From Actinomycetes bacterium (GTDB taxonomy: Bacteria > Actinomycetota > Actinomycetes > Propionibacteriales > Propionibacteriaceae): 21,267 nt of DNA. The translations under genes and the position numbers were made by a program. Below the pieces are notes generated by a model. It was not told the DNA's origin. It saw only the letters and a list, made by a program, of their open reading frames with translations, and made no database searches. Shown here piece by piece: positions 16,494 through 21,267 of the stretch (positions are counted from its first letter, which is position 1; the number at the start of each line of letters is the position of its first letter). The stretch spans positions 1 to 21,267 of the forward strand of contig JAKOQD010000103.1 in NCBI GenBank assembly GCA_029778515.1, read 5' to 3'.

Positions 16494-16516
16494 GGCTGGT
16501 CGAGCTTGTCGAGACC
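16494..16516. repeat. Actinobacterial short interspersed repeat (GGCTGGTCGAG / CTTGTCGAGACC)
   Basis: The words GGCTGGTCGAG and CTTGTCGAGACC are contiguous here, and the reverse complement is the GGTCTCGACAAGCTCGACCA sequence that I know as frequent in intergenic DNA of several Actinobacteria. A partial inverse copy, CGAACTCGACCATCCAGC, follows near 16541. The 181-base gap before the tRNA holds this and the tRNA promoter. Confidence 0.55.
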
Positions 16517-16609
16517 GCTTTCCGCCGCACTCAGTCCTAACGAACTCGACCATCCAGCAGGTCGTGGGACGCGTGGGGCGTCGTTTCGGCAGCTTGGGCG
16601 GCTTGCCCC

Positions 16610-16615
16610 TATAGT
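16610..16615 (+). promoter_or_regulatory. -10 box of the tRNA-Thr gene
   Basis: TATAGT lies 22 bases before the mature tRNA 5' end. The short leader between them contains a GGCT-GAAA-AGCC tetraloop hairpin (about 16624-16635). No clear -35 is visible. Confidence 0.5.
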
Positions 16616-16637
16616 TGTGCCTCGGCTGAAAAGCCTC

Positions 16638-16710
16638 GCCACCTTAGCTCAGTCGGTAGAGCGACGCTCTCGTAAAGCGTAGGTCGCGGGTTCGATTCCC
16701 GCAGGTGGCT
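16638..16710 (+). tRNA. tRNA-Thr (anticodon CGT)
   Basis: A 73-nt cloverleaf. The acceptor stem GCCACCT (16638-16644) pairs with AGGTGGC (16703-16709), with discriminator T at 16710. The D arm is AGCTCAGTCGGTAGAGC. The anticodon stem ACGCT/AGCGT encloses loop CTCGTAA with anticodon CGT at 16671-16673, reading ACG. The T arm is GCGGG-TTCGATT-CCCGC. CCA is not encoded. Confidence 0.96.
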
Positions 16711-16811
16711 CCGTCGTCGTGGGGAGTAAGCCCTGCAACCAATGGCCCAGCTCTCCCGGTGGGCCTCCAGATGTGGTGAGGTATGCGTTGGCTGAACCGA
16801 ACGCTGCGCCG

Positions 16812-18446
16812 ATGACCGGCACTGGCACCACTGAGCACGTCTCCGCGCTCGCCCCATTCGGCAACCGGGCGTTCAAGTGGCTCTGGATTGGTGTGGTGAT
16901 CAGCAGCGTCGGCGCGTGGGCGCAGATGGTCGGGGCGCAGTGGTTGTTCATCAGCGACCCGAACGCCGCTACGATCGTCGCACTCGTCCAGACTGCGTCC
17001 GTGCTGCCGATGCTGCTCTTCGGACTCGCCGCAGGGGCGCTGGCCGACGCGTTCGATCGGCGCCGGCTGCTGCTCTTCGTCCAGCTCTACTCGGGCACTG
17101 TCGCGATCATCCTCGCCGTGCTCACCTGGCTCGACCGGATGCCCCCGCTGCTCCTGCTCGCCTTCACCTTCCTGATCGGCGCCGGCACCGCCATGCAGGT
17201 GCCCACCTGGCAGCCGCTGATCACCGAGCTGGTGCCGCGCTCCCAGATCGCGCAGGCCACCCGCCTCGACATGGTCAGCGTCAACGTCGCGCGGGCGGTT
17301 GGCCCGGCGATAGCCGGGCTCATCATCGCGGCTTGGGGCGTCCCGCTGGTCTTCCTGCTCACCGCGGTCAGCGCCCTGTTCCTGATCGGCGCATTGCTGG
17401 CCTGGCGACGTCCGGACGAGTCCCCGCGCGCCCGCGAGCGCTTCCTGCCGGCCCTTCGCGCCGGCGGACGCTACGTGCGGCACGAGCCGGTAGTGCGGCT
17501 GATCCTGGGTCGGCTCGCCGTGTTCGTGATCCCCGGCACGGCCATGTGGACGCTGCTGCCGCTGATCGCGAATCGCCAGCTCGGCCTCGGTGCGAGCGGT
17601 TACGGCCTGCTGTTCGCCTTCCTCGGCTTGGGCGCGGTTGCTGCGGCGCTGTCGCTCGGACGGGTTACCAAGCACTTCTCCGGTAACCAGGTGCTCAGTT
17701 GGAGCGCCGTCCTGTTCGCTGGCGCCTTCGCGCTCACGATGGTCGTTCCGGGACTGTTCGCTGCGGTCCCGTTACTGGCGATCCTCGGCTTCACCTGGAC
17801 GGCAACCATCTCCACCTTGAACGCCGAGCTCCAGCTCTACCTGCCCGGGTGGGTGCGCGCCCGGGCCCTCGCGGTCTACCTGATGGTCTTCGCCGGTGTG
17901 CAGGCCGTCGCGGCCCCGGTCTGGGGACTGGTCGCGCAGCATGTGAGCCTGTCCGCCGCGGTCTGGGCGGCGGCCGCACTACTGGCTGCGGGGGGCCTCG
18001 CCGGCTTGGCCTGGCACTTCCCGGAGAGCTCCCAGCTGGACCGGTCGCCGCTGGTCTACTGGGGTGATGCCCAGGTGCTCTACTCGCCCGAGCCGGACGC
18101 TGGGCCGGTGCAGGTGATGGTCGAGTACGTCGTGCCTTCCGACCGGGTGGCCGACTGGCGGGCCGCGATGGAGGACCTGCGGCGCTCGCGGATGCGCAGT
18201 GGTGCGATGCGCTGGGAGCTCTACCGGGTAGGGGAGCGCGCTGACACCTACCTGGAGATCTTCGCGGTGCCGTCCTGGCAGGAACACCTGCACCAGCACG
18301 AGCAGCGACTCACCGCTCAGGACCAGGAGATCGAGCTGCGGGCCTTCGGCTTCGCGACCAACCCGCCGATCGGAACCCACCTGTTGCCGCCGCCGGACGG
18401 CCCGGACGAGGACATCGGCTCAACGGGGCCGGCGGGCGGCAAATGA
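16812..18446 (+). CDS. MFS transporter (EntS/DHA3-like) with C-terminal soluble domain
   Basis: A protein of about 544 residues from ATG 16812. This start is chosen because the family N-terminus (SALAPFGNRAFKWLWIGVVIS) follows directly; no strong ribosome site is seen, and the frame is open back to GTG 16719, just after the tRNA. About 12 membrane helices span residues 22-402, with the motif A-like GALADAFDRRRLLL (75-88) and PTWQPLITELVPRSQIAQATRLDMVSVNVARA (in sense, 131-162), as in the MFS_3/enterobactin-exporter group. Residues about 430-530 form a soluble ferredoxin-like segment resembling antibiotic-biosynthesis-monooxygenase domains, which is recurrent in this subfamily. Substrate unknown: drug or siderophore export is possible. 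Its stop codon overlaps the first base of the downstream CstR-like operator. Confidence 0.85.
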   Translation: MTGTGTTEHVSALAPFGNRAFKWLWIGVVISSVGAWAQMVGAQWLFISDPNAATIVALVQTASVLPMLLFGLAAGALADAFDRRRLLLFVQLYSGTVAIILAVLTWLDRMPPLLLLAFTFLIGAGTAMQVPTWQPLITELVPRSQIAQATRLDMVSVNVARAVGPAIAGLIIAAWGVPLVFLLTAVSALFLIGALLAWRRPDESPRARERFLPALRAGGRYVRHEPVVRLILGRLAVFVIPGTAMWTLLPLIANRQLGLGASGYGLLFAFLGLGAVAAALSLGRVTKHFSGNQVLSWSAVLFAGAFALTMVVPGLFAAVPLLAILGFTWTATISTLNAELQLYLPGWVRARALAVYLMVFAGVQAVAAPVWGLVAQHVSLSAAVWAAAALLAAGGLAGLAWHFPESSQLDRSPLVYWGDAQVLYSPEPDAGPVQVMVEYVVPSDRVADWRAAMEDLRRSRMRSGAMRWELYRVGERADTYLEIFAVPSWQEHLHQHEQRLTAQDQEIELRAFGFATNPPIGTHLLPPPDGPDEDIGSTGPAGGK

Positions 18447-18464
18447 TACCCTTGGGGGTATAAC
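18446..18464 (+). promoter_or_regulatory. CsoR/CstR-type operator overlapping the -10 of the thioredoxin-repressor operon
   Basis: ATACCCTTGGGGGTAT (18446-18461) is an inverted repeat ATACCC-N4-GGGTAT, the GC-tract palindrome typical for CsoR-family repressors. The -10 TATAAC (18459-18464) starts inside its right half, so bound repressor would block polymerase. No good -35 is seen. The same layout recurs upstream of the sqr-like gene. Confidence 0.75.
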
Positions 18465-18482
18465 TCTTGAGGGGATTCTGGC

Positions 18483-18860
18483 ATGGCAACGACTGAACTG
18501 ACGGCGGCGGTTTTCGAGCAGACGATCGCTGAGAACGACATCGTACTGGTCGACTTCTGGGCAGCCTGGTGTGGCCCGTGTCGCATGTTCGCCCCCGTAT
18601 TCGAGGCCGCTTCCGAGCAGCACCCTGACCTGGTCTTCGGCAAGGTCGACACCGAGACCGAACGTGACCTGGCGGCCGCAGCGAGGATCATGTCGATCCC
18701 GACGCTGATGGTCTTCCGCGAAGGCATTCTGGTCTACGCCCAGCCTGGGGCCATGCCCGCGCCGGCGCTGGAGGAGCTGATCAGTGCCGTCCGCGCGGCC
18801 GACATGGACGCGGTACGCGCCGAACTCGATGAGCAAAACTCGGAAGCCAGCAATGCCTGA
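18483..18860 (+). CDS. Thioredoxin
   Basis: A 125-residue single-domain thioredoxin. GAGGGGA lies 7 bases before ATG 18483. The active site is FWAAWCGPCRM (Cys30, Cys33), the cis-proline Pro73 is in SIPTL, and KVDTE is the conserved strand. It has about 15 extra residues at the C-terminus (acidic, DMDAVRAELDEQNSEASNA in sense) beyond the fold. It is the first gene after the CstR-like operator and overlaps the repressor gene by 8 bases, so it belongs to the sulfur-stress operon. The likely role is reduction of protein or low-molecular-weight persulfides or disulfides formed during sulfide stress; this is inferred from the context. Confidence 0.93.
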   Translation: MATTELTAAVFEQTIAENDIVLVDFWAAWCGPCRMFAPVFEAASEQHPDLVFGKVDTETERDLAAAARIMSIPTLMVFREGILVYAQPGAMPAPALEELISAVRAADMDAVRAELDEQNSEASNA

Positions 18861-19182
18861 AGAACCGATCCATGCCGGTACAGTGGAATCCACTGAACGG
18901 GTGGAAGGCAATTTCGTAATGCAGCTCGAAGAAAGCGATCTGGTTGGAGTGCTCAAGCGGCTTAAGCGAGCTCAGGGCCAAATCGGCGGTATCATTCGAA
19001 TGATTGAGGAAGGCCGCGATTGCAAGGAGGTCGTCACCCAGCTCGCCGCCGTGTCGAAGGCGCTCGATCGGGCTGGGTTCGCGGTCATCGCGGTCGGGCT
19101 GCGGCAGTGCATCACCGCCGATCCGGAAGGCACCGGAGTCGACACTTCGTCCCTGGAAAAGCTGTTCCTCTCCCTGGCCTAA
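18853..19182 (+). CDS. CsoR-family repressor, CstR-like (persulfide-sensor type)
   Basis: A protein of 109 residues from ATG 18853, which overlaps the thioredoxin stop by 8 bases. An internal ATG at 18919 with GGTGGAAGG upstream would give 87 residues, the usual family length, and cannot be excluded. The all-helical DUF156/CsoR fold is clear: LKRLKRAQGQIGGIIRMIEEGRDCKEV (in sense, 34-60) and VTQLAAVSKALDRAGFAV. Cys57 and Cys86 are 29 residues apart, the same spacing as CsoR Cys36-Cys65 and CstR Cys31-Cys60. The position four before Cys86, His in copper sensors, is Gly82, so copper binding of the CsoR kind is unlikely and dithiol persulfide/polysulfide sensing is favoured. It probably represses its own operon and the convergent sqr-like operon. 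Confidence 0.88.
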   Translation: MPEEPIHAGTVESTERVEGNFVMQLEESDLVGVLKRLKRAQGQIGGIIRMIEEGRDCKEVVTQLAAVSKALDRAGFAVIAVGLRQCITADPEGTGVDTSSLEKLFLSLA

Positions 19183-19192
19183 TCGTCAAGCG

Positions 19193-19209
19193 AACCGGCG
19201 TCCGGTTTT
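19193..19209 (+). terminator. Intrinsic terminator of the thioredoxin-repressor operon
   Basis: AACCGG (19193-19198) and CCGGTT (19202-19207) pair around CGT, and the stem runs into TTTTAATT, 11 bases after the repressor stop. It is short but has the classic stem plus T-run form. Confidence 0.5.
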
Positions 19210-19291
19210 AATTGAGAAGCGGCGCCGGCGATTTGCTTTCGATTGCGGTGTCGACTAGCGTACGCCCCTGACTTTTCGGGGTCGCCAGACT

Positions 19292-19334
19292 TGCATTTAG
19301 CGGACGGCCCGATAAGCGCCGTCCGCTAAATGCA
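19292..19334. terminator. Perfect 17-bp hairpin between the convergent operons
   Basis: The arms 19292-19308 (TGCATTTAGCGGACGGC) and 19318-19334 are exact inverse complements around a 9-nt loop. AT-rich ends flank a GC-rich stem, and on the plus strand TTTAAT follows. It lies 5 bases beyond the stop of the minus-strand small gene and probably terminates both operons. Confidence 0.7.
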
Positions 19335-19339
19335 TTTAA

Positions 19340-19507
19340 TCAGTGGTGGCCCTTCGCAACCATCCGCATGATCCGCAGGTCAAAGGCGATGAAGCGCAGG
19401 AACTGACCGAGCAGGTTCTGCCGGCCGCGCAGCGTCTTCGCGGTCGGCAGCGGCGACTTGGACAGATCGGCGACCGGCTCGGGAGCGGGCAGGTTCGACT
19501 CAGTCAT
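19340..19507 (-). CDS. Small protein of 55 residues in an operon with the sqr-like gene
   Basis: ATG at 19507 lies 2 bases beyond the sqr-like stop (minus strand) and has GGAG at 5-nt spacing, placed inside the end of the preceding gene; the stop is at 19340-19342. The protein begins MTESNLPAPEPVADLSKSP, a loose Pro-rich segment of about 23 residues. A basic amphipathic or hydrophobic helix follows (TLRGRQNLLGQFLRF, then IAFDLRIMRMV), and it ends in AKGHH. No cysteines, signal peptide or clear membrane helix are present. The tight coupling, good ribosome site and following terminator support a real gene. Function unknown: a membrane-surface partner or small subunit of the flavoprotein would fit the composition, but this is inference. 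Confidence 0.72.
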   Translation of the reverse strand: MTESNLPAPEPVADLSKSPLPTAKTLRGRQNLLGQFLRFIAFDLRIMRMVAKGHH

Positions 19508-19509
19508 GA

Positions 19510-20964
19510 TCACTCCGGAATCATTTGCCAGCCCGGCAGGGCCTTGGCCTTGTAGAGGAACAGGTAGTGGAGCATCAGCTTCACCCAGTGGCCGTGCAGG
19601 CCGAGTTCGCCGCGGGTCTCCTTCTCGTCCCGGCCGGTGGCGAAGCGTTGGTAGTCAGGCACCACTGGCAGCATCGTCATCGCGGCAGCCGAGCCCTTGG
19701 TCAACCCCGTCCCTGCGGACGCGACGCAGGCTGCGCCCATCCGCGCCATCGACGCGGTGTGCGCCGGGGCGTCCGCGCCGTGCCGGATGCGGTCGGCGAT
19801 CGTCTTGGCGACGGTCTTGCCCATTACGCCGGATGGCATGCCGGTGCGTGGCGGCGAGGGCGCGATCATCGTCCCGTTCGGGGTCTTCAGCGGCTTCGAG
19901 ATCTGGTGCGGCGGTGCGAACGCAATCCCGACCGCCCACAGGTTGTCGTACCCGGGAGCGGCGTAGGTGGTCGGCCAGTCCTCGGCGCGCCATTCCGCAT
20001 AGGGCTTGGCGGTGTAGTCGGCGTCCACCTTCATGAAGCCGCTGGGTGCGAAGAGTTCGCTGGTGATGTCGCTGCCATCGGGTGCGTAGGCCTTCAGTGG
20101 CACCCCGCCGAACGGCGGGATGAGCATCGCGAAGTCGAAGTCGAGAGTGTACGTGGCGCCGTCCAGGGTCTCGTAGTGGATCAGCCCGGCCTCCACCTTC
20201 TGCACGTGCGCACCGAGGATGACCTCGACGCCGCGTTCGCGGAACAGAGAACCCGTCCACAGTTCGCTGGTGGTCTGGAAACCCTGCTGGTCGAAGACCA
20301 TCCCGTCGACGCCGAAGTCGCCCAGCGCTGCCTCGTTGGTCAGGTAGACCACGCGGGCCAGGTCGCGGACGCCGGCTTCGCGCAACTCGTGGTCGACGTT
20401 GAAGACGTACTCGAACGCCGCTCCCTCGCAGGTGCAGGTGCCGTGACCCATGCCCACCACGAGGGTCTGCGGCTTGCCGCTCTTGAGCACCGCGATCACT
20501 TCGCGCAGCTTCTCGGCCGCCTCCATGGCGTGGTCGGCAGTGCAGACCGACACCGTGTGTCCGTCCGGTCCCATGCCCTCGGTGGCTTCGAAGCGGAGCT
20601 TCGGACCGGTGGCGTTGATCAGGTAGTCGTAGCGCAACTGGTCGGCCTGACCGGACTTTTCCTTCGACGTGTACTCGATGTCCACCGCGCCACGGCCGTC
20701 GTGCGTGTCGCCGGCAGGGCGGATCGCTACTGCCTTCGCCTGGCGGAACTGGATGCCCTTTCGCTGGTAGACCGGCGCGAGCGGGAAGACGACGTCCTTC
20801 TTGCTCATCTCGCCGACGCCCACCCAGATGTTGGACGGGATCCAGTTCCACTGCGAGTTCGGCGAAACCACGGTGATGGTGTGGTTGCGACCGAGCATTC
20901 TGCGTAGGTGCAGGGCTGCGGTGTGGCCGGACACTCCGGCTCCTAGGATGACTACCTCTGCCAT
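19510..20964 (-). CDS. sqr: Sulfide:quinone oxidoreductase-like FAD flavoprotein
   Basis: A 484-residue two-dinucleotide-binding-domain flavoprotein. AAGGAG lies 5 bases before ATG 20964. VVILGAGVSGHTAALHL (4-20) is the FAD Rossmann motif, LINATGPKLRF (115-125) is the ATG motif, and LVVGMGHGTCTCEGAAFEY (168-186) is the second dinucleotide domain carrying Cys177 and Cys179. NLWAVGIAFAPPHQISKP (341-358) replaces the usual GD motif, and SGVMGKTVAKTIADRI follows. The C-terminus HWVKLMLHYLFLYKAKALPGW (459-479) is the amphipathic membrane-anchoring helix seen in SQR. Other cysteines are Cys141 and Cys413; no cysteine lies near residue 350. Expected reaction: sulfide to sulfane sulfur with electrons to quinone at the inner membrane face. 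A related NADH- or thiol-linked oxidoreductase is the alternative. It is first in the operon with the 55-residue protein. Confidence 0.8.
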   Translation of the reverse strand: MAEVVILGAGVSGHTAALHLRRMLGRNHTITVVSPNSQWNWIPSNIWVGVGEMSKKDVVFPLAPVYQRKGIQFRQAKAVAIRPAGDTHDGRGAVDIEYTSKEKSGQADQLRYDYLINATGPKLRFEATEGMGPDGHTVSVCTADHAMEAAEKLREVIAVLKSGKPQTLVVGMGHGTCTCEGAAFEYVFNVDHELREAGVRDLARVVYLTNEAALGDFGVDGMVFDQQGFQTTSELWTGSLFRERGVEVILGAHVQKVEAGLIHYETLDGATYTLDFDFAMLIPPFGGVPLKAYAPDGSDITSELFAPSGFMKVDADYTAKPYAEWRAEDWPTTYAAPGYDNLWAVGIAFAPPHQISKPLKTPNGTMIAPSPPRTGMPSGVMGKTVAKTIADRIRHGADAPAHTASMARMGAACVASAGTGLTKGSAAAMTMLPVVPDYQRFATGRDEKETRGELGLHGHWVKLMLHYLFLYKAKALPGWQMIPE

Positions 20965-21002
20965 TGGTGCTCCTTCTGCGGCTGCGTTGCCGACGTCTTC
21001 AG

Positions 21003-21021
21003 CCTATACGGGTTGGGGTAT
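21003..21021 (-). promoter_or_regulatory. Second CstR-type operator and -10 box, upstream of the sqr-like gene
   Basis: On the minus strand this reads ATACCCCAACCCGTATAGG. The left half ATACCC is identical to that at 18446 and the right half CCGTAT is degenerate. The -10 TATAGG begins at the same operator position as TATAAC does in the other promoter. Transcription would start about 32 bases before the sqr-like ATG. Confidence 0.65.
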
Positions 21022-21083
21022 CGACACGGGCTTCTTCAGAAGTTTCAGTGGCTGATGCGGACGCCTCGATCTGAACGCCAGCC

Positions 21084-21145
21084 TTAGCGCTCGAGCGCCA
21101 GCACCAGTGGCTAGGGCTCGATGCTTGCGGCTAGCGCTCGGCGCC
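21084..21145. repeat. Three imperfect direct repeats (YTAGSGCTCGxxGC)
   Basis: TTAGCGCTCGAGCGCC (21084), CTAGGGCTCGATGC (21111) and CTAGCGCTCGGCGCC (21131) lie in the gap between the divergent sqr-like gene and the last gene. The first contains the perfect palindrome GCGCTCGAGCGC (21087-21098). They could be regulator sites of the partial downstream gene. Confidence 0.35.
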
Positions 21146-21223
21146 GCCCGGCTAAGTCTTCCAGTTCAATGACTCCGTGGGGTCCGGCTTGAGGCATGCT
21201 TGGACGACGGAATAGGAGTTCAG

Positions 21224-21267
21224 ATGCGTCGAGTGCTGATGATGTTGGTGGCGGTCCTGGTGGCGCC
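21224..21267 (+). CDS. Start of a probably exported protein (3' end outside window)
   Basis: ATG 21224 follows AGGAG with a short gap (ATAGGAGTTCAG-ATG). The 14 visible residues, MRRVLMMLVAVLVA, are two arginines followed by a hydrophobic run, the beginning of a signal peptide or membrane helix. Nothing more can be said about its function. Confidence 0.6.
   Translation, partial: MRRVLMMLVAVLVA

Noticed and set aside
18446..18461. The operator as a copper-responsive CsoR site controlling a copper exporter.
   Set aside because: No copper ATPase or chaperone is present, and the repressor lacks the copper-ligand His; a sulfur-related role fits better.
18784..19182. A longer repressor start at 18784, deep inside the thioredoxin gene.
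   Set aside because: The added 23 residues (MPSARPTWTRYAP...) are thioredoxin codons read out of frame; ATG 18853 or 18919 fits the family.
19525..20907. A 460-codon plus-strand open frame opposite the sqr-like gene.
   Set aside because: It is antisense to a flavoprotein with clear FAD motifs, and no ribosome site or domain was seen.

Overview
The window is high-GC DNA with dense short-spaced genes, many GTG starts, GTGA/ATGA overlaps and several probable leaderless starts. Gene content points to an actinobacterium. The pairing of a Tad-pilus tail with a TIGR03817-type DEAH helicase, and topA followed by tmk-holB, suggests Propionibacteriaceae or a near relative; this placement is inference from content, not a database match.

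Layout. (1) 1-652: the end of a Tad/Flp pilus locus, with a partial TadE-like protein and a TadG-like protein, both on +. (2) 697-3733, minus strand: the DEAH helicase that conventionally lies beside that pilus locus, preceded by a short NADP-binding saccharopine-dehydrogenase-like protein. (3) 3880-7217, plus strand: a large class I methyltransferase, then a membrane-anchored HtrA-like serine protease with a YGQQ repeat region. (4) 7218-7759: a gene-free 540-base stretch holding a terminator-like hairpin, a nested set of four related 18-bp repeats, and a candidate topA promoter. (5) 7760-12410: topA, a 70-nt near-perfect palindrome, then tmk and holB overlapping by 4 bases, a chromosome maintenance/replication block. 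(6) 12614-16456: a DoxX-like membrane protein with a long Pro/Glu-rich N-terminus, a PSP1/RicT-like protein, and an S33-family lipoprotein hydrolase. (7) 16638-16710: tRNA-Thr(CGT). (8) 16812-18446: an MFS exporter with an extra C-terminal domain. (9) 18446-21021: a compact sulfur-stress module. (10) 21224 to the end: the first codons of a probably exported protein.

The most interesting part is region 9. A thioredoxin and a CsoR/CstR-family repressor (8-base overlap) face, convergently, a sulfide:quinone-oxidoreductase-like flavoprotein and a 55-residue conserved-looking small protein. Both transcription units begin with nearly the same 16-bp operator (ATACCC-N4-GGGTAT or a degenerate form), and in both a TATAAC/TATAGG -10 box sits at the same position on the operator's right edge. 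The repressor keeps the two cysteines of the family but has Gly where copper sensors have His, as persulfide sensors do. The simplest model is that one CstR-like sensor controls sulfide oxidation, a thioredoxin that may reduce the resulting persulfides, its own synthesis, and a small protein of unknown role.
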